Source: Bradyrhizobium elkanii WSM2783
GTDB taxonomy: Bacteria > Pseudomonadota > Alphaproteobacteria > Rhizobiales > Xanthobacteraceae
NCBI RefSeq assembly: GCF_000472865.1
Contig: NZ_AXAP01000005.1
Location: 124,001-188,000 of the forward strand
Direction of reading: 5' to 3'
Length of the DNA stretch: 64,000 nt
A model generated the notes under the pieces. The model searched no databases. It had not been told where the DNA came from and worked only from the letters and a program-made list of their open reading frames with translations. Shown here piece after piece: positions 35,912-44,274 of the stretch; the stretch's first letter is position 1, and the number at the start of each line of letters is the position of its first letter. The position numbers and the translations under genes were made by a program.

Positions 35912-37729
35912 CTAGTGCTGCAGCACGTATCGGCCGGGCGCATCCTCCAGCGCGGTGGCGTCCTTGCCGGCGCCGCCCATGGGTGGCGGCGCAACCGGTT
36001 CGCCGGAATGGGCATTCAGGAACGCGACCCATTCGTGCCACCAGGAGCCTTCGCGCTTTGGCGCCACCTTCAGCCATTCATCCGGCCCGATATAGAGCCC
36101 TTCCTTCAGCTTGGTCAGGACCTGGTAGGAATGCCACGGCTCGTTGGGAGCTGCGACGACGCCGGCATTGTGTCCGCCGTTCGTGAGCACGAACGTCGTA
36201 TCGGCATCGGCGAGGAAATGGATCTTGAAGGTCGATTTCCAGGGAGCGACGTGATCGCGAAGCGTACCGACGACGAACATCGGCGCATGCAGGTCGGACA
36301 GCGAGATCGACTTGCCATCGGCGCGATAACGCCCTTCGGCAAGGTCGTTGTCGAGGAAGAGCTGGCGGAGATATTCCGAATGCATCCGATAGGGCATGCG
36401 TGTTGCATCCGCATTCCATGCCATCAGGTCGCTGAGCGGCTGCCGCTCTCCGATCAGGTAGTCGCGGATCATCCGTGACCAGATCAGGTCGTTGGAACGC
36501 AGCATCTGAAAGGCGCCTGCCATCTGCGTGGTCTCGAGCACGCCGCGCTGCCACATCATATCCTCGAGGAACGAGACCTGGCTTTCGTTGATGAAGAGCG
36601 TGAGTTCGCCGGCCTCGGTGAAGTCGGTCTGCGCGGCCAGCAGCGTCACGGTGCCCAGGCAGTCCGGCTTCTCCTTGCTCAGCCGCGCCGCCGCGATCGA
36701 CAATAGCGTACCGCCGAGGCAATAGCCGGTGGCGTGAATGGGCTGGCCGGGGACGATCCGGTTGATGACCTCGATCGCGGCATCGACGCCGAGCCGGCGA
36801 TAGTCCTCGAGACTGATGTTGCGGTCCTCGGGCATCGGGTTGCGCCAGGATATCATGAACACGGTAAAGCCGTTCTCGACCAGGAAACGCACCAGCGAAT
36901 TGTGCGGCGACAGATCGAGGATGTAATATTTCATGATCCAGGCCGGCACGATCAGGATCGGTTCGGGCCGGACGTGCGACGTGGTCGGCGAATACTGGAT
37001 CAGCTCGATCAATTCGTTGCGGTAGACCACCTTGCCCTTGGTGACAGCGACGTTCTGTCCAACGACGAACCTATGTTCCGGCCCGTGACCGGTCACCAGC
37101 GCCTTCCAATCCTCCAGCCAATTGTGCAGGCCGCCGACGAAATTGCCGCCGCCGGTCTCCATGATCTTGCGCAGCACTTCGGGATTGGTCAGCGCGAAAT
37201 TCGTCGGCGCCAGCACGTCCAGCCACTGCCGGATCGCGAAATCCGCAATCGCCGCATCCTGCCGCGCCACGCCATGGACATCGGTGGTGGCCGATTGCCA
37301 CCACTGCTCGGTCAGCAGGAACGCCTGCGCCAGCATGTTAAAGGCCGGCAATTCCCAGTCCGGCTCGGAAAACCGCCGGTCGGTCGGCGCCGGCGCGATC
37401 AGGCCCCAGGTGCGATAGACCGGATGCGGGCTCGCGAGTGTCTCGAAAAACTGCATCGCGTCGCGGATCGCATCCCGTGCAAGCGTCAACTGCTTGCCCG
37501 GCGAGATCGCCAAATGGAGCTGCCAGTCGAGCAGCGCCAGCGTAAGCGCGGCGGGAGACAGGCCACCAGTCCAGCGGGCGATCATGGCATGGGCGAGGTG
37601 ATCGATCACGTCGAACGCCGATACCGGCTCGGACGGTGCTGGTACCGCGGGGACCGCCGCGCCGACTTGCAACGGCGGCTTGACCGGCTCGAATGGAATG
37701 ACTTTGGAATCCATGGCCTGGCTTGTCAT
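35912..37729 (-). CDS. phaC: Class I-type polyhydroxyalkanoate synthase
   Basis: 605 residues from ATG 37729, which has GGAGG six bases upstream; an upstream ATG at 37750 is less well placed. The lipase-like box has the catalytic Cys (ATGYCLGGTLLS, Cys about 337). The Asp is in VVGTLRDHVAPWKS and the His in TNGGHNAG, completing the Cys-Asp-His triad. The conserved VPAWIMKYYILDLSPHNSLV and FTVFMISWRNP are present. It polymerises hydroxyacyl-CoA into storage granules. phaB lies 1.2 kb upstream, while phaA and phasins are not in the window. A FixK-type box lies 47 bases upstream of the start. Confidence 0.93.
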   Translation of the reverse strand: MTSQAMDSKVIPFEPVKPPLQVGAAVPAVPAPSEPVSAFDVIDHLAHAMIARWTGGLSPAALTLALLDWQLHLAISPGKQLTLARDAIRDAMQFFETLASPHPVYRTWGLIAPAPTDRRFSEPDWELPAFNMLAQAFLLTEQWWQSATTDVHGVARQDAAIADFAIRQWLDVLAPTNFALTNPEVLRKIMETGGGNFVGGLHNWLEDWKALVTGHGPEHRFVVGQNVAVTKGKVVYRNELIELIQYSPTTSHVRPEPILIVPAWIMKYYILDLSPHNSLVRFLVENGFTVFMISWRNPMPEDRNISLEDYRRLGVDAAIEVINRIVPGQPIHATGYCLGGTLLSIAAARLSKEKPDCLGTVTLLAAQTDFTEAGELTLFINESQVSFLEDMMWQRGVLETTQMAGAFQMLRSNDLIWSRMIRDYLIGERQPLSDLMAWNADATRMPYRMHSEYLRQLFLDNDLAEGRYRADGKSISLSDLHAPMFVVGTLRDHVAPWKSTFKIHFLADADTTFVLTNGGHNAGVVAAPNEPWHSYQVLTKLKEGLYIGPDEWLKVAPKREGSWWHEWVAFLNAHSGEPVAPPPMGGAGKDATALEDAPGRYVLQH

Positions 37730-37775
37730 ACCAACCTCCATTGACTCCATTTACGCTAGTGCCGCCAGCGACGGT

Positions 37776-37789
37776 TTGAGCTGCGTCAA
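37776..37789. promoter_or_regulatory. FixK/FNR-type box (TTGAGCTGCGTCAA)
   Basis: Exact TTGA-N6-TCAA dyad 47 bases upstream of phaC and also upstream of the P-type ATPase remnant on the other strand. Its context resembles the boxes at 33087 and 39743. Confidence 0.65.
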
Positions 37790-37850
37790 ACTGGTTTGCC
37801 ACGGCCTCCCGCATGGATCGGGCGGTCCGAACCGCATGCAGCGAGCGCCC

Positions 37851-38345
37851 ATGGGTATCGGCATGAGCGGCGACATCGGCAGTTTCGTCATCATCGTGCT
37901 CGTGATCGGCATGTCCTTAACGCTCGACATCGTCCAGGAGCACCGCGCCGAACTGACCGCCGAAGCGTTGCGGCAGTCGGTGGCGATCCAGGCCGACGTC
38001 GTGCGCGACGGGGCTATCGTCTCCCTTCCGGTCAGCGAACTGGTGCCGGGCGACGTCGTTCACCTCCGCACCGGAGACCTCGTGCCCGCGGACGAGATCG
38101 TGCTGGACGTGCACGAACTGCAGGTCAACGAGGCCTTGATGACGGGCGAGCCGTTTCCGGCGAGCAAGACCACCGCGCCATGCGCGGCACCCTGCCCGCT
38201 GAAGCAAGCAACGCGCTCTTTGCCGGGACCAGCGTGGTCAGCGGCAACGCCGTGATGCTGATCGTCGAAACCGGCCATCGAACGCGCTTCGGCATGATCT
38301 GCCGAGCTCGCCACCAACGCGCCGCCGACGGCGCTCGACGGGAGC
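37851..38345 (+). pseudogene. Remnant of a P-type (Mg2+/cation) ATPase gene
   Basis: The first frame reads GSFVIIVLVIGMSLTLDIVQ, then ELVPGDVVHLRTGDLVPADE and EALMTGEPFPASK, the transmembrane and actuator region of an MgtA-like P-type ATPase. After about 38175 the match continues only in another frame (RGTLPAEASNALFAGTSVVS, then IVETGHRTRFGMI), and a second shift near 38300 is needed to reach AELATNAPPTALDGS. The start of the protein is missing, and nothing matching the phosphorylation-site (DKTGT) region follows. A family A repeat begins about 30 bases later. The gene is therefore truncated at both ends and frameshifted twice. It was probably once part of the low-oxygen/stress island. Confidence 0.8.
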
Positions 38346-38376
38346 GTGATGAATTGCATCCGCAATGGATGCTGCA

Positions 38377-38503
38377 CTCCCTCTCCCGCTTGCGGGAGAG
38401 GGCTGGGGTTGAGGGTGTCTCCGCATTGGGATTCCCTGAGTGGAGAGAGCCCTCACCCGCTGCGCCAAGGCGCAGCGACCTCTCCCGCAAGCGGGAGAGG
38501 TGA
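38377..38503. repeat. REP-like palindromic repeat (family A, copy 4)
   Basis: CCCTCTCCCGCTTGCGGGAG at the left is mirrored by CTCTCCCGCAAGCGGGAGAG at the right, with GCTGCGCC-AAGG-CGCAGC inside. It lies directly at the broken end of the P-type ATPase remnant. Confidence 0.85.
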
Positions 38504-38524
38504 GGTCCGCAGCGCGCTCCAAAT

Positions 38525-38917
38525 TCAGGCGAAGCCGAAAAATTCCTTGCCGCGGGCGATGATCTCCTTGTCGGTCGGGTGATCACTCGCCTCGACGCGA
38601 AGGATGATGTTCGGGTAGGTGTCCTGCAGATGATGCAGCAGCTCGGTCTTCTCGTTCCCCGGCCCCATGAGCAGGACGTCGGTGCAATTCTGCAGCACCT
38701 GCCCCACGCTGACCAGGAAAGCGGGATCACTCTCGACCTTGCCTGAGCCGATGCTGTTGGCCTTGTGGTGAAGATGGGTCGAGGACAGATGCGCCGGCAC
38801 CACGATGGAATCCACGCCCGTGAGGCCCATCGAAAAGATCTTTGCGGTGAGATGATCGATCCAAACGACCGCATGCGCATGCGTCGCGGTCGTAGTTCGT
38901 GTCGCAGAGCTGGACAT
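38525..38917 (-). CDS. Small eRF1-like ('translational machinery') protein
   Basis: 130 residues. The pattern HAVVWIDHLTAKIFSMG near the N-terminus, HHKANSIGSGKV in the middle, and VLLMGPGNEKTELLHHLQ plus EASDHPTDKEIIARGKEFFG toward the end is that of a family annotated as translational machinery proteins, distantly like the C-terminal domain of archaeal/eukaryotic release factor 1. It lacks the GGQ domain, so it cannot release peptides by itself. It lies 35 bases downstream of phaB and probably shares its transcript and low-oxygen regulation. Biological role unknown. Confidence 0.65.
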   Translation of the reverse strand: MSSSATRTTTATHAHAVVWIDHLTAKIFSMGLTGVDSIVVPAHLSSTHLHHKANSIGSGKVESDPAFLVSVGQVLQNCTDVLLMGPGNEKTELLHHLQDTYPNIILRVEASDHPTDKEIIARGKEFFGFA

Positions 38918-38952
38918 TGCTTCTCCTTGCGTCAGTGATGGTGTTCGATGGC

Positions 38953-39678
38953 TCAGCTCATATATTGGCCGCCATTAATCGACAGCGTCGAGCCGGTGAT
39001 GAAGCCGGCCTCGTCGGCGGCGAGAAAGACGACGGCGCGCGCGATCTCCTCGGGCCGACCGAGCCTGCCGACCGGAATCTGCGGCAGGATCACATCCTTT
39101 ATGACCTCCGGCGAGACGGCATCCAGCATCTCGGTGTGGGTATAGCCGGGACAGATCGCGTTGACGGTGATGCCGACCTTCGCGCTCTCGAGCGCAAGCG
39201 CCCGCGTGAAGCCAAGCTCGCCGGCCTTCGCGGCCGAATAATTGGTCTGTCCGAACTGGCCCTTCTGGCCGTTGATCGAGGCGATGTTGACGATGCGGCC
39301 GAACTTGCGCGACCGCATGCCCTCGATCACGGATCGGCACATGTTGAACAAGGCGTTGAGGTCGGTATTGATCACCGCGTCCCATTGCGCCTTCGTCATC
39401 TTGTGCAGGCTGCTGTCGCGCACGATACCGGCATTGTTGACGAGAATGTCGATCGGACCGAGCGCGGCTTCCACCCGCTTCACGCCGGCGCCGCAGGCGG
39501 CGAAATCCCCGACGTCCCATTGAAGCACCGGTATAGCTGTTTCAGCGTGAAACGCCTCGGCCGCCTTGGTATTGCCGGCATAGGTCGCCGCCACGCGGTA
39601 ACCTTCCGATTGAAGCGCCCGGGCGATCGCGGCGCCGATGCCCCGAACGCCGCCCGTAACCAACGCAACGCGTCCCAT
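38953..39678 (-). CDS. phaB: Acetoacetyl-CoA reductase (SDR family)
   Basis: 241 residues from ATG 39678 (GGGAGGATCGAC upstream). NAD(P)-binding motif TGGVRGIGAAIARAL, NNAGIVRDSSLHKM, catalytic Ser near ASINGQKGQFGQTNYSAAK with the Y-x3-K pair, and CPGYTHTEMLDAV are close to PhaB enzymes. It reduces acetoacetyl-CoA to (R)-3-hydroxybutyryl-CoA, the monomer for PhaC. Its promoter region, shared with the divergent universal stress gene, carries a FixK-type box 65 bases upstream. Confidence 0.92.
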   Translation of the reverse strand: MGRVALVTGGVRGIGAAIARALQSEGYRVAATYAGNTKAAEAFHAETAIPVLQWDVGDFAACGAGVKRVEAALGPIDILVNNAGIVRDSSLHKMTKAQWDAVINTDLNALFNMCRSVIEGMRSRKFGRIVNIASINGQKGQFGQTNYSAAKAGELGFTRALALESAKVGITVNAICPGYTHTEMLDAVSPEVIKDVILPQIPVGRLGRPEEIARAVVFLAADEAGFITGSTLSINGGQYMS

Positions 39679-39742
39679 GTCGATCCTCCCTTGCCTCTGC
39701 AACCTGGCCGTGAACCAATAAAGAAAGGAGGCCAAACGCCCT

Positions 39743-39756
39743 TTGATGTGGGTCAA
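39743..39756. promoter_or_regulatory. FixK/FNR-type box (TTGATGTGGGTCAA)
   Basis: TTGA-N6-TCAA dyad in the gap between divergent phaB (65 bases to its start) and the universal stress protein gene (89 bases to its start). It also agrees with the fuller TTGAT-N4-(A/G)TCAA anaerobox form. Confidence 0.7.
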
Positions 39757-39845
39757 CAAGGGGAGGAAACTGCGCTGACATAGTGAGTTCGCCAACGACG
39801 GGAAGCGCCCGCAGGCGGCTTTCGTCCGTCATCAGGGAGAGATTC

Positions 39846-40682
39846 ATGTACAAGAACATTCTGGTGCTGGTGCCCACGGAATTGTCGACGCGTCCGGTCG
39901 CCGATGGCTCGATATCGCTCGCGGCCACGTCCAAAGCCGAACTTGAAGCGCTGGCGATAGGCTACGAGGCAAGCAGCATACCGATGACGGCGGAAGGCGG
40001 CGCCGCGGTCGGCTCGATCTATGAGATAGAGCGTCAGCGCGCGTTCGAGCGCGCTGACGGCGCGTTGCGCATGTTCGAGGCGCAGGCCAGGAATGCAGGC
40101 ATCACCTACCGCTGTCGCGCCCTCAGCGCGCTTCCGGGCGAGGCCGTCGAGATCGTCGGCGCGGCCGCGCGGCTGCACGACCTGACGATCGTGTCGCAGC
40201 CCGAAGTCGATCGCGACACCTTCGACAACAACCTCGCCCAGCAAACCCTATTCGAGGCCGGCGGCCCGGTGCTGTTCATGCCTTACACATTCAAGGGCGC
40301 GTTCACGGCAAAGCGGATCGGCATCTGCTGGGATGGCAGCCGCGTTGCGGCGCGCGCCTTGCATGACGCCATGCCGTTCCTGAAGGCGGCAGAGACGCTG
40401 ACGGTCATCACCGTCAACGAAGACGACAACGTGCCGAGCGAGGCGTCGCCGACCCATCTCGCGCGGTACCTGGCGCATGTCGGCGTCGCGGTCCATCTGA
40501 CCTCGCTCAGGATGGACGATTCCGAAATCCAGCCGGGCATCCTGTCGCTCGCGGCCGACGAGTCGCTCGATCTCCTGGTGATGGGCGGCTACGGGCATTC
40601 GCGCCTCAAGGAAACCGTGCTCGGCGGGGTCACGCGCGACATGCTGCGCTCGATGACTGTGCCGACGCTGATGTCGCATTAG
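39846..40682 (+). CDS. Universal stress protein, tandem-domain
   Basis: 278 residues, two UspA folds in one chain. The N-terminal half (YKNILVLVPTELST ...) lacks the ATP-binding glycine motif. The C-terminal half (KRIGICWDGSRVAARAL ...) ends with GGYGHSRLKETVLGGVTRDML, the G-2x-G-9x-G motif of ATP-binding Usp proteins. ATG 39846 follows GGGAGAGATT. In this group of bacteria such genes are typically induced under oxygen limitation, consistent with the FixK-type box upstream. Confidence 0.9.
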   Translation: MYKNILVLVPTELSTRPVADGSISLAATSKAELEALAIGYEASSIPMTAEGGAAVGSIYEIERQRAFERADGALRMFEAQARNAGITYRCRALSALPGEAVEIVGAAARLHDLTIVSQPEVDRDTFDNNLAQQTLFEAGGPVLFMPYTFKGAFTAKRIGICWDGSRVAARALHDAMPFLKAAETLTVITVNEDDNVPSEASPTHLARYLAHVGVAVHLTSLRMDDSEIQPGILSLAADESLDLLVMGGYGHSRLKETVLGGVTRDMLRSMTVPTLMSH

Positions 40683-40746
40683 ATTCTTTGTTTGACGCGT
40701 TTTCTTTACGCGAACCGGTATCCACTTCGCTTGAAAACGCTCTGGA
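40681..40746. repeat. Dispersed repeat (family B, second copy)
   Basis: Starts at the last bases of the universal stress gene. The stretch TTTGACGCGTTTTCTTTACG with CGAACCGGTATCCACTTCGC and TTGAAAACGCTCT matches 10632-10710 with few changes. The 10.6-kb copy has an additional leading hairpin and an insertion of TCAAGTCCGAGGGCATG type. Confidence 0.75.
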
Positions 40747-40761
40747 TTCGAGACACATGCC

Positions 40762-41484
40762 ATGCGCGCCCACCAGATCATGACCAGGGACGTCATCACC
40801 GTCAGCCCTCATGCATCCATCATGGATGCCGCCAACATCATGCTGCGCTGTCACCTGAGCGGCCTGCCGGTGATGGGCGAAGACGGCATGCTCAAGGGCA
40901 TCGTCTCCGAGAGCGACTTCCTTTGCCGCGGCGAGATCGGCACCGGCCGCCGGCGCCCGGGCTGGCTGCATTTCTTCGCCGGGCCCGGCCGCGCGGCGAT
41001 CGATTTCGTGCATGAACGCGGGCGTCACGTCGAAGACGTCATGACGCCGGATCCGATCACGGTGGACGAGCAGACGCCCTTGGACGAGCTCGTGCGCATC
41101 ATGGAAAAGAGGCGCGTGAAGCGCCTGCCGGTGATGAGCGGCAAGATGCTCGTCGGCATCATCACGCGCGCCAACATCCTTCAGGCGGTCGCGAGCCTTG
41201 CCAAGGAAATCCCCGAGCCGACCGCTGACGACCAACATATCCGCGATCGTATCCTGCGTCAGATCCAGGGCACAGACTGGCGGCCCGCCGGCTTCCAGGT
41301 CACCGTGCGCAACGGCGTCGCTCATCTCCATGGTGTCATCTTCGACGACAGCACGCGCAAGGCGGCCATCGTTCTCGCCGAGAACACCGCCGGCGTTAAA
41401 ACGGTCCACGATCACCTTTGCTTCGTGGATACTTATTCGGGGTACTATGTGGAGCCGCCGGAAGACGTCAGTGCGGCGAGGTGA
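40762..41484 (+). CDS. CBS-pair and BON domain protein
   Basis: 240 residues. Two CBS motifs form a Bateman module: residues 5-60 (MTRDVITVSPHASIMDAANI, GIVSESDFL) and 90-150 (VMTPDPITVDEQTPLDELVR, GIITRANIL). A BON domain follows at about 160-225 (GTDWRPAGFQVTVRNGVAHL). CBS pairs sense adenylates; BON domains bind membranes or polymers. The gene lies 80 bases after the universal stress gene. It may integrate energy status, but its partner is unknown. Confidence 0.88.
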   Translation: MRAHQIMTRDVITVSPHASIMDAANIMLRCHLSGLPVMGEDGMLKGIVSESDFLCRGEIGTGRRRPGWLHFFAGPGRAAIDFVHERGRHVEDVMTPDPITVDEQTPLDELVRIMEKRRVKRLPVMSGKMLVGIITRANILQAVASLAKEIPEPTADDQHIRDRILRQIQGTDWRPAGFQVTVRNGVAHLHGVIFDDSTRKAAIVLAENTAGVKTVHDHLCFVDTYSGYYVEPPEDVSAAR

Positions 41485-41778
41485 ACCGCCCCCGGGAGCG
41501 CTGCCGATTCCGTGATATCTAACTACGCCTCGTGAAGCGATCTTTCGAAAGCGGCCGATCTCTTTCGGAAATGCACGCAACGGGGGCGCTGCAGGATCGA
41601 TCGTCTGGGATCGACAGCAAGCGCATGTCGAAAAAGTACGGCCGACATTCCGGATCGAACGAAAAGTTCTTGCGCATTCTGGCGAAGCCTTATCGGCTGA
41701 CGTACCCTTCGTGTAGATATGGGTGCGGCTTCGATACAATCGCCGCACGGAAATTCGTTCAGGATCGGACTATCGCCA

Positions 41779-42621
41779 TGCTCAACGATGGGCGAGCATT
41801 TGACCGCGAGACAACAACAACGGCCGGCAGCTCGAACATCTCGTCGGAGCGAGCGCTGGGTATCGCGTATATATGGCGCTTTGCGCCGCGTTGGCATCAA
41901 CGCACAAGGCGCATCGTCACGGGAATAGCCGGGCTCGCCGCGGTGGGCACCGTATTGGGCGGCCTGACCGGCTATTGGACGACCTACAAGGCGCTCAATG
42001 ACTGGATCAGCCGCAGGCAAGTGGTGATGCCGGCGCCGCGCCTCTCCATTGCCGTGCTGCCCTTCGAGAATCTCAGCGGCGATCCGGCGCAGGATTATTT
42101 CGGCGACGCCGTCGTCGAGAACCTGACGACGGACTTATCCGTCAACATCCCGGCTCTTGTCGTCATCACCGGCGGCTCGGCACTGACAGACAGAAACCAG
42201 AGGATCGATCCCAAACGGATCGGTCAGGAGCTGAATGTCCGCTACCTGCTGCTCGGTTCGGTGCTTCGCTCCGCCGAGCAGCTTCGCATCAATGCGCGGC
42301 TGGTCGACGCCGAAAACGGCGAGCAGTTGTGGGCGGATCGCGTCGACGGAAGCGCGGCCGATTTATTGAAGTTGCAGGATCAGGTCACATCCCGCATTTC
42401 CAGCTCGCTTCAATTCACCTTGCCGATCGCCTGGATGCGCAAGACGCAGATGACGACGACCACGCTATTGTCGATGTGACGCCAAGCGACGGCATCGCAA
42501 GGGATGCCTGACAATCCCTACAATATGGTCGGATATTTTTTCTTCAGAAGCGAAGCAAATTTTCTGGCGGCCCAGGCAGATAACCCGAAAGCTATACGAA
42601 GGTATAGAACGGGCATACTAA
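41779..42621 (+). pseudogene. Truncated TolB-like/TPR sensory protein gene
   Basis: The intact frame (41779-42479) encodes a basic segment, one membrane helix (RIVTGIAGLAAVGTVLGGL) and a TolB-like domain (LSIAVLPFENLSGDPAQDYF, YLLLGSVLRSAEQLRINARL, DAENGEQLWADR). In the usual rhizobial proteins an output domain (adenylate cyclase or winged helix) precedes this and TPR repeats follow. Here neither is present. A fragment read in another frame at 42556-42621 (QIFWRPRQITRKLYEGIER) resembles the first TPR-region residues of such proteins, which argues for decay by frameshift. The open frame extends upstream to 41532, but that part (within the 295-base gap after the CBS gene) shows no conserved domain. 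Confidence 0.55.
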
Positions 42622-42780
42622 CGACTTCCCTCACGGCTTTATCCGCGGCCAACTCTCTCAGAACTAAAGCAAATTCGCCTCGACGCGGAGGCGAGCACGT
42701 TGCCGCCATTTGCAATATCTAACACCCGCTAAGCATCTATAACGGGCATCATAGCGCGAAGGGCATATGCTCTTCAGAAT

Positions 42781-42793
42781 TGCAACTGTTGCA
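42781..42793. promoter_or_regulatory. Dyad upstream of the AraC-type regulator
   Basis: TGCAA-CTG-TTGCA, flanked by AT and TT, 56 bases upstream of the regulator start. It is a possible operator. The rest of the gap from 42622 to 42848 shows no gene. Confidence 0.35.
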
Positions 42794-42848
42794 TTCGCAG
42801 AGTTCCTCGGTCGCAGGCGATGCCGACCGAAACTAGAAAGGATGAGCG

Positions 42849-43904
42849 ATGCTTACGCAGGCTATCAACGAGAGGCTGAGCCGCCCTCACGTCAGCCTCC
42901 CGGTCGGCTCGGAATCGCACCACGTCCATCCTGATGCCGAAGGGCTCCGCCAGGAGCACAAGTGGCGCGACCTGAAACAGGATGATGCGGCTGCGATCGG
43001 GGAGATCGCGATTTCGCGCTGGGCGGGTTCGCAAACCGGCTCCCGATACGAGGAGGCGGCAACGCCGCCCGGTCGATATGTGGTGGCGATCGCCCTGAAG
43101 AGCACGCGCCTCACCCTGACACGGGGGCGGCAGATCATTTTCGACGGGGTCATGCCGGCGGGCACGCTGCACGTCACGGCGCCTTCGACCCAGCTTGGTG
43201 CGCAGTTTCACGCCCCCTACGACTTCCTGCACTTCCATGTCTCGGCCGACTATCTTCACGGGCACCGCGCCGCGGCCGAGCCCTGTGCGACCGGCGAGGA
43301 TCTCGGCGACCTCATCCTGCTGCGGGACTCCTTTGCCGAGCAGCTCGGCAGGGCGCTGATCGAGCGCGGCAATGCCAGGGACCCGGCTTTCACCCGCTGC
43401 ATTGGTCAAACGCTGGCCATGCATATCGCCCGACTCGAGACGCCGCGGAGCAAGGTCAACGCGCTGCCGAAATGGCGGCTCAGGCGGGTCGAAGAGTACG
43501 TCAACGCAAACTATCATCGCAGCGTCAGTCTTGCCGATCTGGCCAAGGCCGCCGGCCTGTCCCGCATGCATTTTGCGGCCCAGTTCCGGGCGGCGACAGG
43601 CTTTCGTCCGCGCGAATATCTGCTGCATCGGCGCGTCGAGCGCGCGAAATCGATCCTCTCCGACGGCGAGACGCCCCTGGCCGAGGTCGCATTGGCAGTG
43701 GGCTTTTGCACCCAAGCGCATTTCTCGACTGTCTTCAAGCGCATCACCGGGGAAACGCCGGCGCGCTGGCGAACCGCCAGCCGAAGCGCATCGCCCTCGC
43801 CGATCGACCAGAGCGTCCGGACCAAGATCCCGTTCGGCCGGCCACGGGCTCAAGTACGGCACGCGGATCATCTCATTGCCGCCGGCGGTCACGCCTCGCC
43901 GTGA
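42849..43904 (+). CDS. AraC-family transcriptional regulator
   Basis: 351 residues. The C-terminal 100 residues before a basic tail hold the two helix-turn-helix motifs: RSVSLADLAKAAGLSRMHFA and TPLAEVALAVGFCTQAHFST, with FKRITGETPARWR at the usual end. The N-terminal half is a cupin-like or ligand-binding region without recognisable motif. ATG 42849 has GAAAGGATGAGCG upstream. Its targets are unknown; the neighbouring large STAND regulators are on the same strand. Confidence 0.9.
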   Translation: MLTQAINERLSRPHVSLPVGSESHHVHPDAEGLRQEHKWRDLKQDDAAAIGEIAISRWAGSQTGSRYEEAATPPGRYVVAIALKSTRLTLTRGRQIIFDGVMPAGTLHVTAPSTQLGAQFHAPYDFLHFHVSADYLHGHRAAAEPCATGEDLGDLILLRDSFAEQLGRALIERGNARDPAFTRCIGQTLAMHIARLETPRSKVNALPKWRLRRVEEYVNANYHRSVSLADLAKAAGLSRMHFAAQFRAATGFRPREYLLHRRVERAKSILSDGETPLAEVALAVGFCTQAHFSTVFKRITGETPARWRTASRSASPSPIDQSVRTKIPFGRPRAQVRHADHLIAAGGHASP

Positions 43905-43918
43905 CAGCACCTGAGGCC

Positions 43919-43937
43919 GTGTCGCAAATTGCGACAC
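43919..43937. promoter_or_regulatory. Perfect 19-base palindrome GTGTCGCAA-A-TTGCGACAC
   Basis: Begins 15 bases after the AraC-gene stop and is flanked by GGCC on both sides. There is no T-run, so it may be either a terminator stem or an operator for the downstream regulator. The 370-base gap to 44274 contains no gene. Confidence 0.5.
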
Positions 43938-44070
43938 CGGCCGCCCCATAGTCACTTGCAATCATTCGATTGAAAATCGGCATCATCGCCGTGGCAGCTC
44001 GCGCGCGCATGCTTTTGCCGCGCGGCGCGATATTATTCCTATTTCGATCTGTCGGACGCAGCGCTGTCGG

Positions 44071-44106
44071 GTAACACCTTTGGCTATCCTGTAACACCTT
44101 TGGCTA
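44071..44106. repeat. Two direct 16-base repeats spaced 20 bases apart
   Basis: GTAACACCTTTGGCTA occurs exactly twice, at 44071-44086 and 44091-44106, about 170 bases upstream of the first STAND regulator gene. A period of 20 bases is close to two helical turns, as expected for side-by-side binding of an OmpR-type winged-helix protein. Regulatory function is inferred. Confidence 0.55.
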
Positions 44107-44274
44107 AGGTTGCTAGGCGTTCGGAAAGCAATATGATGCGCTGGATTGGTCCCTCGACGATCTCAGGTCATTTGGAGTTCGGACGGGCACCGCGACGTGT
44201 TGCTCCGGTGCGCATCAAGCTGATGCGGTGAAGGACGGAGAGCGTCGGCCACCTGCTTGATTGAGGTCCCGAAC

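Noticed and set aside
36734..37744. 336-codon open frame opposite phaC
   Set aside because: PhaC motifs with an intact Cys-Asp-His triad occupy the other strand; the antisense frame shows no domain.
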